From NCBI RefSeq assembly GCF_040183065.1, contig NC_091126.1, positions 145,106,204-145,170,203 of the forward strand: a stretch of 64,000 bases of DNA. Reading direction: 5' to 3'. Below the pieces are notes generated by a model. That model was not told the origin of the DNA, did not search any database, and worked only from the letters and a program-made list of their open reading frames with translations. Below, piece after piece: positions 43,790 to 54,215 of this stretch (position 1 is the stretch's first letter; each line of letters opens with the position of its first letter). Source of the stretch: Periplaneta americana (lineage: Eukaryota > Arthropoda > Insecta > Blattodea > Blattidae). The position numbers and the translations under genes were made by a program.

Positions 43790-44590
43790 TTTGTACTAGA
43801 CAACAATGTAATTTTATTATCTCAACAATAACTCTTCACTTTCTACAATTTAATTTCATTCCCGTCAACAATGGGATTTGCTCTCCGCACAGTGACACAG
43901 TATTCGTTAGTGCACTCCACTGACGACAATGACAATTTACTTGGACTATTACGAACAACAATGAACTGTTAATCTTAACTAATATTTACAAAGCACTATT
44001 TACAACACAGAACGGTCAGTTCTCAGTTCACAGCTCGTTTGTCTTGGCTAGTTCTTCTAGCTCAGTCACTTGCGTTCACAGAATCTCAAACCCCAGACCT
44101 TCAGAGATGATCCGCTGCACTTCGAACTCAGGTCCCTCAACTGCGGTCCACTGCACTCGAACTCCGGGCTTCAGGCTCCACAGTTACGAACACAACTCAA
44201 GTCGCGCTCTGGTCTCGAAGCTGGCTTCACTGCTACACAAGACTGTCTGGCTTGCTCTCCACTGACTTTAACAACACTGCCTTACTGACTGACTGAATAA
44301 CTCGCGTTCACTTGCGCGTTGTATTTATAACTAAGCCATAGTTTCTCGAGAGTTCGCGGTCGGTCGACAGATGCCTAGAAGATAACGGATATCCAGACTT
44401 CTCTGGATCTTTCTCCTCAGTCACCAGCTGCTTTACTTTCCCCTCTCTGCCGCAGTACAGCGTGTCGCAACCGCCCCATTCCTCTCCAAGCCGAGCGCCG
44501 TCCCCCAGTGCTCCGCGGAGCCCGTGTCGACTCACGCGCGACCTGCTCTCTTGCGGGAAGCGTGTTCGAGTCTCGAGGTGGCTGTCACAT
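43790..44590 (-). mobile_element. LTR-like block (candidate solo or truncated LTR)
   Basis: A markedly GC- and CpG-richer block (44040-44590). On the minus strand it starts TGTGACAGCC, carries a TATA box (ttataaatac, about 44320-44329) and about 25-30 bases later an arthropod-type initiator cluster (cagtcagtcag). That arrangement is typical of an insect LTR. No second LTR or internal coding region lies next to it, so it would be a fossil. A host promoter is the alternative. Confidence 0.4.
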
Positions 44591-44616
44591 TATGTTAAGG
44601 GGGGTCTATATTAATA

Positions 44617-44862
44617 TTTGGGGGTTATTTTTCTATGCTTTATTAACTTCAATGGTTATCTAGCATCTGAGTGAAATGAAGGTGATAATGTCAGCGAATT
44701 GAGTCCAGAGTCCATCGACTTAAGTTATTCAACATTTGCTCTTTTTGAGTTGAGGAAAAACCCCAGAAAAACCTCAACCACGTAATTTGTCCCAACTAGG
44801 ACTTGAACCCAGGATCGCAATTTCGCAGTCCGAAATGCAGACTACTACTCCGCGCAGTAGAC
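44617..44862 (-). mobile_element. Old SINE family B copy
   Basis: All landmarks of family B are present in order (ggttatctagcatctgagtg, gaggaaaaaccccagaaaaa, reverse-complement B box ggacttgaacccagg) but with many substitutions and a decayed head. Confidence 0.8.
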
Positions 44863-44896
44863 GCTATGTAGTAATAAAATGAGAGATTTTATAATT

Positions 44897-45200
44897 AGAT
44901 TAGATTAGATTAGATTAGATTTATTTATTTAACCTGGTAGAGATAAGGCCGTCAGGCCTTCTCTACCCCTCTACCAGGGGATTACAACTATAACATGAAC
45001 AATAAGATTACAATTAATATTAAATTTACAATTACAATTACAATAAAAATTAAAGTACGACAAGAATACCTGATTAATGAAAGCTAGACATTTTATCATA
45101 GAAGTTAAGAACAAAGAATATTTTTGTATTTACTAAATTACAAATTAAACCTACAATAACAAAATTCTATAGTGATGAAATTACCGGATATTGAGATATT
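44897..45200 (-). mobile_element. LINE 3' end with (TTAGA)n-like tail, antisense
   Basis: A pentameric tail attagattagattagattag, then the hairpin region ggtagagataaggccgtcag / gccttctctacccctctacc, then an AT-rich 3' UTR. It has the same GGCC-centred stem as the other three LINE tails but a different tail unit, so it is a different family. The 5' limit is uncertain. Confidence 0.65.
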
Positions 45201-45544
45201 TTGTGGTAGATTAAAAGAACTATTTCCAAGAAACCATGTCTAATGTATACTATTACTATTTAAGAACAGTTATTTGTGCAATAGTAACGTTAACAGGTTA
45301 ACGGTCTTCTTGCATCCACGTTATCAATTTATATAAAGTTATTTCTTGCAAAAGTCACGACGTTTGTGTCATAGTTCATACCCGCCACTGAGACGTACAG
45401 AAACATACTACCTACACTGCGGAATTAGAATGAACCAACATGGTTAACACCACATTCAGCCGTCATTTACCTTCGGAAAAGTGACGATCTTAATTTTAAT
45501 GAAGGTATTTTTGAAGTTACGGCGAGGTAAAATTATTCCACTTT

Positions 45545-45620
45545 ACTGTAATTGAACTTCGTCTCTTCTAGTTCACAATCTGTCGTTCTACCAACAGAGC
45601 TACCTAGGATTCTAGGCTCC
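45545..45620 (-). mobile_element. SINE tRNA-head fragment
   Basis: The minus strand reads gtagctctgttggtagaacg, a clear A box, followed by a weak B box (gaagttcaatta). No cloverleaf with a proper acceptor, so it is a SINE head relic. Confidence 0.5.
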
Positions 45621-45971
45621 ATGGCGATGTTAATATACCGTACCACTGTTCTGGGACATTCACTGTGTTCAACGAGGGACATGAAAATATATATATATAT
45701 TAGTATGGTTGACAACTTAAAAAAAATACAGGAGACAAAGGAATTGACAATATATCTCATAGAAAACTTATAAATTCTTCAGTTCAGTTGGCAAAAATAA
45801 CCTTATTCTATATTTCGGAAATTATCATCAATCAAGGATCTATGCCTAGTGGCTTGTTCCGATCACTGTGGTAATTAGGCTTAAATTAAGGGCATTTTGA
45901 GACAAAATTTGCGTCGAGAAATAGTTCTTCATTGTTTTTAACAAATTATAAATTTGCTTCCATGAATAATT

Positions 45972-46203
45972 CTGCAGTGCTTGGGAAAAGTGACATAAGT
46001 CAGTTTTCACAAACCTTCTTTGATAATTTATTGACATCTTACGGAACATTTGCTCGCTTGGAAAAAAATACATAAGTATTTCTCCCATTACAATATTTCA
46101 TACAGGAACAAATCAGATCGACATAAAGAAGTGTAAGTCGTCAATAAATTATCAAAAATGGTTTGTGGAAACTGACTAATGCCATTTATCCCAAGCATTG
46201 CAG
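45972..46203. mobile_element. Short inverted-repeat MITE, copy 2
   Basis: A 232-bp copy of the element at 7025-7257, same arms (ctgcagtgcttgggaaaagt) and spacer; a few substitutions separate the copies. Confidence 0.88.
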
Positions 46204-46360
46204 TATTGAAACTGACTGCAATTTGCAATTCTGATTTCATTCGAACTTGTGTCCATCTACTTAGCTACTCTTCATGAGAGAAAATATTCTATCTAAATGG
46301 GCGTTCCTACCTGGGATGCTTAGAACAAAACTCACGCTTTTTCTAAAGTTATCTTTTGAA

Positions 46361-47718
46361 TTTAAACTCATGATTAATCCTGCATTTGGTTACATTGAAT
46401 ACAAGTTAAACTCATGAGTAGTCCTGCGTTTGGTTACTTTGAACACAAGTTAAACTCATGAGTAGCCCTGGGTTTGGTTACTGTGAATACAAGTTAAACT
46501 CATGAGTAGTCCTGCGTTTTGGTTACTTTGAATACAAGTTAAACTCATGCGTCAGGTTACCTTGAATACAAGTTAAACTCTTGAGTATTCCTGCGTTTGG
46601 TTACTTTGAATACAAGTTAAACTCATGAGTAGTCCTGCGTTTGGTTACTTTGAATACAAGTTAAACTCATGAGTAGTCCTGCGTTTGGTTACTTTGAATA
46701 CAAGTTAAACTCATGAGTAGTCCTGCGTTTGGTTACTTTGAATGCAAGTTAAACTCATGAGTAGTCCTGCGTTTGGTTACTTTGAATGCAAGTTAAACTC
46801 ATGAGTATTCCTGCGTTTGGTTACTTTGAATACAAGTTAAACTCATGAGTAGTCCTGCGTTTGGTACTTTGAATGCAAGTTAAACTCATGAGTAGTCCTG
46901 CGTTTGGTTACTTTGAATACAAGTTAAACTCATGAGTAGTCCTGCGTTTGGTTACTTTGAATGCAAGTTAAACTCATGAGTAGTCCTGCGTTTGGTTACT
47001 TTGAATACAAGTTAAACTCATGAGTAGTCCTGCGTTTGGTTACTTTGAATGCAAGTTAAACTCATGAGAAGTCCTGCGTTTGGTTACATTGAATGCAAGT
47101 TAAACTCATGAGTAGTCCTGCGTTTGGTTACTTTGAATGCAAGTTAAACTCATGAGTAGTCCTGCGTTTGGTTACTTTGAATACAAGTTAAACTCATGAG
47201 TAGTCCTGCGTTTGGTTACTTTGAATGCAAGTTAAACTCATAAGTAGTCCTGCGTTTGGTTACTTTGAATGCAAGTTAAACTCATGAGTAGTCCTGCGTT
47301 TGGTTACTTTGAATACAAGTTAAACTCATGAGTAGTCCTGCGTTTGGTTACTTTGAATGCAAGTTAAACTCGTGAGTAGTCCTGCGTTTGGTTACTTTGA
47401 ATACAAGTTAAACTCATGAGTAGTCCTGCGTTTGGTTACTTTGAATACAAGTTAAACTCATGAGTAGTCCTGCGTTTGGTTACTTTGAATACAAGTTAAA
47501 CTCATGAGTAGTCCTGCGTTTGGTTACTTTGAATACAAGTTAAACTCATGAGTAGTCCTGCGTTTGGTTACTTTGAATACAAGTTAAACACATGAGTAGT
47601 CCTGCGTTTGATTACTTTGAATACAAGTTAAACTCATGAGTAGTCCTGCGTTTGGTTACTTTGAATACAAGTTAAACTCATGAGTAGTCCTGCGTTTGGT
47701 TACTTTGAATGCAAGTTA
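46361..47718. repeat. 44-bp minisatellite, about 31 units
   Basis: Unit: aagttaaactcatgagtagt, then cctgcgtttggttac and tttgaatac. It contains the perfect palindrome ACTCATGAGT. Left-edge units are diverged and one is shortened (about 46547-46560); interior units are nearly identical. A tacaag/tgcaag variant follows a patterned order along the array. Confidence 0.97.
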
Positions 47719-47732
47719 TGTGTACATCATCT

Positions 47733-47960
47733 CTGCAGTGGCTGAGAGTTCAGACCTCCGGTCTATCATGCAGACGACCAGGGTTCGAGTCCAGGTCGCC
47801 ATATTGATAAGGTAGCAGTTGGGGTTTTTCTCGAGGTTCTCCCTTTCTCCCCATATTAGGCATATATATCATTCCGTCACCTTTTCTCCATTTCGTCATC
47901 ATGCCATAACATTTATCACCAAACAGTCAAGGATTTAAGCTTAGTGGCTTGTTCGGGTCA
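47733..47960 (+). mobile_element. tRNA-headed SINE (family D)
   Basis: A box tggctgagagttcagacc and B box gggttcgagtccagg at about 47741-47795, then body sequence with cattccgtcaccttttctcc. The segment tcaaggatttaagcttagtg near 47930 recurs in diverged form at about 45832-45860, suggesting a shared 3' region. Confidence 0.7.
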
Positions 47961-48440
47961 CCGGTCCCCGACGCGACGCACGGATGGAGCTGGCTTAGGC
48001 ACGAGGGAGGGTGCCTGCTCGAAACCTGGGTACGCAGTGAACCTTAGTGTAGTCAGCCGGTATGAGTTTGGAAATGGGCTAGCTTGAAGGTTTATGCACT
48101 AGATCGTAACAGGTCCCAGTGATGGGCCATAATTCTCCATCCCGTAAATTCCATTCCATAGGTTGCATCGATGATACTAGCTTCGGACGGAGGGCAAGTT
48201 GCAAATCTACAATTCACGCTTCAGTGAACCGGATAGTCTTCCCTCATGCACCTGTACTGTGTGTCTACATCTGTTTATTCGTGTACCTCTATGTTTAAGT
48301 CGGTGAACAACAGGATTTAATAACAAGAATAAAGAAATATATATGTTACTCAAATGCGGGGTACTTGACTTACGTCATTCACCCATATGAAGCCAGTTAT
48401 GTAGATTAATTCACCGACAGAGTCGTTGTCCAGAGTGCGC
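47961..48440. other. Unassigned, probably repeat-derived
   Basis: Moderate GC, no ORF. It contains an aataaagaaa word near 48330 that could end a retroposed sequence. Not assigned. Confidence 0.3.
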
Positions 48441-48469
48441 CATAGGAGGCTGGTCTACATAACACCCGC

Positions 48470-48640
48470 GACGAGATGATTATGGAGATTTGTTGGGATG
48501 CCACAGGGGAACCGAAGCTTCCCGGAGAAAACCCCTGTGTTACCTGGATCACGGGCTTTCTCAACACAAGTTATAACTCAGGGGTACACCGGGGATGGAA
48601 CCCGGGTCCACAGGATTATAAGTTCAGCGCTAAGAAGTAT
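48470..48640 (-). mobile_element. tRNA-headed SINE (family E) fragment
   Basis: The minus strand has a B box-like gggttccatccccggtg and the downstream SINE landmark ggggttttctccgggaagct. Ends not precisely defined. Confidence 0.55.
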
Positions 48641-48667
48641 ATATCTAAAGGTAGTTTATATGCAATA

Positions 48668-48804
48668 TATGCTGGGTAACTTTCGGTGCTGGACCCCGGA
48701 CTCATTTCACCGGCATTATCACCTTCATTTCATTCAGACGCTAAATAACCTAGATGTTGATACAGCGTCGTAAAATAACCCAAAAAAAATAAAAATAAAA
48801 AAAT
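48668..48804 (+). mobile_element. 5'-truncated SINE family B with TSD
   Basis: Only the 3' 100 bp of family B (from gctgggtaactttcggtgct) plus an A-rich tail, flanked by a perfect 10-bp duplication atatgcaata (48658-48667 and 48805-48814). The TSD shows that the copy was truncated at insertion, as in LINE-driven retroposition. Confidence 0.92.
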
Positions 48805-49020
48805 ATATGCAATAAAAGATGATTTCGCTAAACTGGAGAATTTGCTACGGTAACTTTGAACCGTGCTGTTACGGTTACGACCAAATTCAACTAAATACAG
48901 AATGTCGCCAACGTAAGGACATGACGTTGGTCTGTGGCGTCGTTAGAAAGAGAATTTTTTTCTCTCTCTCTCTCTGCCTCCTTCGTTCTGAGCATTACTG
49001 AGAGATAGCACCACTGTTAG

Positions 49021-49330
49021 CCTCGTTCACACTTTTCAAGTAACTTGAATTCAAGTCACGTGATTTCAAGTAACCTGAATTGAAGTCGCAATTGAGACAT
49101 ATTCAAGTTATTTTGTTTTCAAGTAGGATAAAATGGCGTCAATGGAAGTTGTGCAATTAGGAATTTCTGTAGTAGCAAGCTTCCACCAGGCAAATGATAA
49201 ATAAATTGAAGAAATGAAAAAATCGCGTTGTTCAGTATGGGTTAGGAATTAGATTAGTAAGAGAAATGATACACGACCATTGACCATTACAAATAGAATA
49301 AGTGAATCTTTAAGCAGATTTAATAATTCT
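49021..49330 (+). mobile_element. Possible Harbinger-like 5' end
   Basis: tta followed by gcctcgttcacacttttcaa, then repeated ttcaagtaac words in both orientations, then a start MASMEVVQLGISVVASFHQA and a shifted WVRN...SKRNDTRPLTITNRI. The layout recalls Harbinger ends and the first exon of their transposase, but no right end is visible. Confidence 0.35.
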
Positions 49331-50443
49331 CGATGTAAATGTAATAAAATATAAGCAGGTCTCATTTACCACAATTGAAAATGATTATCTTGAAGCTGTT
49401 ACAGTTCCCAAAAAAAATCTATCTGCCACATTGAACTATTCCAGTTGCGACCGATAAATTTCATCCCTTCAAGCAACACTCTTCTTAATCCGTCATATCT
49501 TTCTCACTTCTTCTCTATCTACAGTTTAATGGTTTTTAATAGTTTTTCATATTTCATCTGTGTCCACGCTAAAATCTCTGCTGTTCAATTTTCAATGAAC
49601 TCTTCCTTCCTTGGCAGCTTCCTTTGTATTTCTGTCACGATACTTTGCAGTTTCTATAATCCACAGGCCTTTGTGAGTTTTATATAACTTCAGAAACTCA
49701 AATATTCGGTCATTATTTCAGTTACTATTGTTTCCTATTATTTTTACGTTCCCAGTAGAACAGAAAAACAATAAGCTGTTAATTTAACGCTCTTAAAACA
49801 GCTATTAATGGGCGCTAAAAGTTTTCTCCGTAAAATACAAGGTATTTTCTCTAGATCAGAAATAAAACGCCAACGCGGTCATAATTGCGTACTTAACGCT
49901 TTGGCGAACATTAACCGAAAATTTACTTTCCTTCATTTGAATGATATTCCCTGAAACACACCTTTTTCCCTCTTTATTTCGTTGTGATAACCTACTTTAA
50001 GATCTTACTACATCTATATTTTCTTTTGGTGCAATCAAAACACCGTATAAACCTTGCACTTGACTAATGGAGTGAAATGTTTAATAATATAGTCGCGAAT
50101 TTTACTACCACCATTTCGATTGTCTTTTGTTTGACACGGCTCGGTACGGCCCGGTGACTAGTGGCCAGCGAGCAACGTCCACTACCGACGTTGGTCTACC
50201 GTGCGTATTCTCCAGTTCTATAGACGAAACTAAAAGAAAAAAAAAACAGGAGCCAGCCCCTTTATTTTCAGGAGCCACCACATTTCGTCTAGACATGAAT
50301 TGAGGAAACCCCTCAAACTTTGTAAGATAAAGATATAATTACTGAAATATATTAAATAATATTAACTATCTATGCAATGCAAACACACGTATTCGTCAAT
50401 TTTGCCTTTTCGTTTCTTTAAGAATCACTTTTCGATACACGAT
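49331..50443. other. Unassigned
   Basis: No element recognised. The block 50100-50300 is locally CG-richer with an inverted cgtctag/ctagacg-type pair but no motif. Confidence 0.3.
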
Positions 50444-50686
50444 ATATGAGCCGTTCAGAGCAGAGGTGGTGTAAGTCAAAAATGGGTAATAAGGGTTAAA
50501 GTAAACATTCTGTAAAATACAACGCAAAGTAGCAATTAATATTCAATTTATTTAAACTATTAGTAGTCAGTGGATAGCAAGAAGGACATATTAATTGCTA
50601 CTTTGCGCTGTATTTTCCAGAATTTTTACTTTAAACCTCATTACTCAATTTTGACTTTCGTCACTTTTGCTCTGAACGACTCATAT
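50444..50686. mobile_element. Short MITE with about 95-bp arms
   Basis: Ends atatgagccgttcagagcag and, reverse complemented, atatgagtcgttcagagcaa. The arms run to caaagtagcaattaat on both sides of a 50-bp spacer. Arms differ at roughly one base in eight, so it is old. Confidence 0.82.
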
Positions 50687-51251
50687 TTCAATTCGCGAAG
50701 AAACGTGTATTAATTTCTTTTCCTATTATATTGAACAGGCGCATCTTATTTTTCTAAAAAAATGTCAATTGTATGTACCAAACTGACACTTTTTTTTTAA
50801 GTTGCAGCCAAAGAAAATATATTTTCGAAATTTAGAAGAAATTGTGTAATATCAGTCTAGAATGTACGTTAATGTTCAAGACAATATGAGATCGTACTAT
50901 TAAAAAATAAACTATTGGGAGAAAATATTTAAACTGCTTAAACACATTTAAAAGTGGTGGTCAGTTTTGCCTACAGTACATTGAACTAGTGCTTTTATTT
51001 CTTTTTGTTCTGGCACCTTTTTGTTGCATTTTCCATCATAGAATCGAAAAATGTGTGAATAACTATGTTTTCAACACAATTTTTCTTTGAATTTCGCTTA
51101 GACCTTGAAAGTCTTAGTTGGACGAAAGGAAGGTTAAAAACAACAAAATTTCCGTGCAGTGGACACTAATAATTTCCTCATCCTCTATAAAATATTCTAT
51201 ATAGAGTTCCACCACCGTTTCCTCCAGAAGAAAAGCATTGTACTGAACACA

Positions 51252-51288
<37 letters not shown>

Positions 51289-52180
51289 TAAATATGTCCA
51301 CATCTTATTTACTGACATTTGAAAATTTGAGTGCGCTCCCGTGTTCATCTAGGGCAACGGTCATCAGCACAGTGCACCCTCGGGCTAACGTCTCTTACCC
51401 GCGGAAAAGACACTGCACTAGCGTGCATCCGTATCTGCTGGTGGGTATGCTTTCTCTCTCTCCCTTCTGCACGGCGGTGCATATTGCAATACACTCCTTA
51501 CCCATTTAAGCGAGTGCTGACAACCACTCATCTAAAGTATCATTTGACTCACTTGCAAGCAAACACTACCAAGCCACACTTTACTTAGCTGTAGAATACA
51601 CGAAACAGAGGAATAAATATAATAATTATATTAAGAAATATAGTAACTTGCAGATGGTTTGTAATAAATAGGGCCTGGATTCATATGTAATTACATATTG
51701 CATTCCTTTACTTGTAGATCACTGAAAATGATAAATGTCGGCGATTTGTGATTCTGATATGGTTATAGTTGTTTCATTTTACATATTCTTAGTACTATTA
51801 CATATTTTACTTATTATGTAAAGAATGTAACATTTTTGTACATATCTAGGCAATTAATGAGTTTTTTTTATTAAATTCGTTTTATTTTTCAGAGTAAAGT
51901 ATTGAATTTTCTTTCTTATATACTTGGAGATAAATCTTAACGTCCCTGTCCCATAATACCGCCTGGAGGGCCGCCTTTTGTTCTCATTACAGTACACGAT
52001 GTTGGTAAAGAGGGAGGACCCGGATGACGTCGTTATGTTCTGTTCACAACTACAGAAAATACTTCAATTTCTAAAGCTGGCTTAAGAGAATAGTACTTTT
52101 AAAAATAAACATAAAACTGGGGATTCCAACTTGTCTGTAAAACATAGTAGTTCGAAGCAAGAGGACTATATATGGATAAA
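50687..52180. other. Unassigned, with (AAT)n tract
   Basis: (AAT)n at about 51252-51288. A locally CG-rich stretch at 51335-51500 (tctagggcaacggtcatcag ...) looks like the end of a hAT-type element, unproven. No gene found. Confidence 0.35.
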
Positions 52181-52369
52181 TTTCAGAACATGGATTCCTT
52201 CCTTTCCTTCTTACTTCAAAATTCCAACCTTGTGCACAAAAAATAAATTATTGTCACTGAAAAGTGTCTTTTCGTAAGCATGATGATGCGCATTCGACAA
52301 ACGCAGACAAATCTGCTCTTTTTAGTATTGCAAGATATAATTGTCAGCGAGGAATCCGTATACTGAAAT

Positions 52370-52371
<2 letters not shown>
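52181..52371. mobile_element. Inverted-repeat MITE, copy 2
   Basis: Shares the interior of the element at 26481-26660 (acttcaaaattccaaccttg, gatgcgcattcgacaaacg). Its ends ttcagaacatggattcct / aggaatccgtatactgaa are inverted but differ from copy 1's. Confidence 0.8.
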
Positions 52372-52417
<46 letters not shown>

Positions 52418-53145
52418 TCATATATAAATAACACATTTCTTTCTTTATTTATTTCAAAACGAATGAAACTAGCCACAATTTGTTATACCTAAAATTTAGA
52501 GTATCTTTGGGAGATTAGTAACCTCTATAGCAAATGTTGAAAATTCTTTATTTATTCTGCTGGAAATTCACTTAATGACCAGATTTTAACGTCAAGTTAA
52601 GCAGGAGTTTTTATTCCCTGTCACGAGATGAGAAGATGTTTACTCTTTATTCTGTATATTTATTGTCATCAAAATAATATTATTCTTTTAGAGATCCAAT
52701 TGTTTTCAATTTGTTTACCGGTTCCAGTATTGTTTCTTTGGGGGGGGGGGATTACGAACACCAAATTCTCTCTGGTATGCCCTTTGGGTAGCTGTAATTG
52801 AATTCGTAATCCAGTATTGCTTCACAAGGAAGAGCCGTTGATTTAAAGTGTACTGCATTTTCAGTGGCTAAAACAAAATTTCGAAAACAGCTGCCAACAA
52901 TAAGGAATAAAGAATAAACATCTGCGCATCTCGTGACAGGGAATCAAAACTCCTCCTTAGTTTGACGTTAAAAACTGGTCATTAAGTGAATTTCCAGCCG
53001 AATAAATAGAGAACTTTCAACATTTGCTATAGAGGATAGTAATCTCCCGAAGATACTCTACATTTGAGGTATAACAAATTGTATCTAGCATCGTTCGTTT
53101 TGAAATAATGAAAGAAAGAAATGTGTTAGTTCTATATAAATCACA

Positions 53146-53187
<42 letters not shown>
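52372..53187. mobile_element. Foldback element capped by (TA)n at both ends
   Basis: Arms of about 240-260 bp (52413-52672 and 52903-53148) are inverted copies (e.g. ttgttatacctaaaatttag / tacatttgaggtataacaaa), around a 230-bp spacer with a G run. (TA)n tracts of about 40 bp terminate both sides (52375-52412, 53149-53187). Confidence 0.85.
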
Positions 53188-53189
<2 letters not shown>

Positions 53190-54125
53190 GGAGTACCTCA
53201 ACTCTATACATTTGCACAAATGCTTTCTCAGAATCTGGGATGGTCAGGTGCGCCGTCATTTAACTTTGTTACAAATTGAAAGTAGGCTATTAGCGAGGGG
53301 TTTGGGTCGGGTGTCAGGTACGTCAAAATACTATTATGACTGTGTGCGACAAACACATTTTTCTAGGAAATCTGAAGGCACAAGAAAAAGCATAGATTGT
53401 GGCAGAGACAAATTGTATTTGCAAGCTACACTGGCAATGGCTATGTAATGGCAAATCGACTTTCCAGACTGCAGCCTCCCAATTCAACTGACCAGTTAAA
53501 TTGTAGCGACAATTTTGTGAATTATTTAACGCCTTAATAAATAGTGAATTTAGATTACATATTTCACCAATATTTATTACATTTTAATGTACATATTTCG
53601 TACTTTGATATTACATAAAAATCCGGGCCTAGACTAATAAGGAATCCCTCTCCCTACGATCTGCGATAATGCGACCCAAAAATCTGATAGCAGCTGAATT
53701 TTCATGTACTGTGTAATTGAATGCAATTCTTGGTGCAAAAGTCGTCTTCGTAATTGGTATTTTTGTTAAGATTGGCGACATAGTAGACAATTATTATTAT
53801 TACAATATAAGTGTTTTAATGTTTTGCGAAACATTCTTTCGTCAAACTGATTACGCCTAGAATCATTTTAATTCTGCAATAAAATGAAAGAGAGACGGAA
53901 GTGTATGAATCCCTCATGTACCGAAATATTACTTGCATGTTGAAATACCAACACGACACTACAGGAGGCTGGAGATTTACTGAATTGGGAGTCATCGTGT
54001 CGGGTGTAGTGACGTCATGTTCGGAGAGACTCGGATGTTGTCGTGAATTTATATTACGCTCCCAGAATTCCTCAATAGTACATGTCCGCCATAAGTGCTG
54101 GTGGCTGTACGTTGGTTGCGGAGCT
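53188..54125. other. Upstream region of the MED26-like exon
   Basis: Few repeats. Frames at 53212-53448 and 53901-54227 have no independent motif before 54153. GC and CpG rise from about 53980 toward the exon, as at a promoter. Confidence 0.4.
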
Positions 54126-54152
54126 GGTCAGTCCGAGACCCAGTACGGCCTC
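54100..54152 (+). promoter_or_regulatory. Probable TATA-less promoter / 5' UTR of MED26
   Basis: Locally GC-rich, without a TATA box. ggtcagtcc at 54126-54134 matches the arthropod initiator core TCAGT, 26 bases before the ATG. Transcription start is inferred only from this word and the distance to the ATG. Confidence 0.35.
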
Positions 54153-54215
54153 ATGCAGCACTCTCCTTCGGAGATCAAGGAAAAGTTACTAAAGGCACTC
54201 GACAAGGAATACAAT
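54153..54215 (+). CDS. MED26: Mediator subunit 26, first coding exon (partial gene)
   Basis: ATG at 54153 opens MQH followed by SPSEIKEKLLKALDKEYN and then a GTAAGG splice donor at 54216-54221. Known MED26 N-termini begin SP..IR..LL.AID...N directly before the TFIIS N-terminal (LW) domain; spacing and key residues match (SP, I, LL, A, D, N). MED26 is a nuclear Mediator subunit whose N-terminal domain contacts elongation factors. The frame is open further upstream, but the conserved start is this ATG; the downstream readthrough (VRL, stop) is intronic. Exon 2, which should carry the rest of the LW domain, is not found in the window. Not transposon-like, and the only host gene I can name here. 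Confidence 0.72.
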
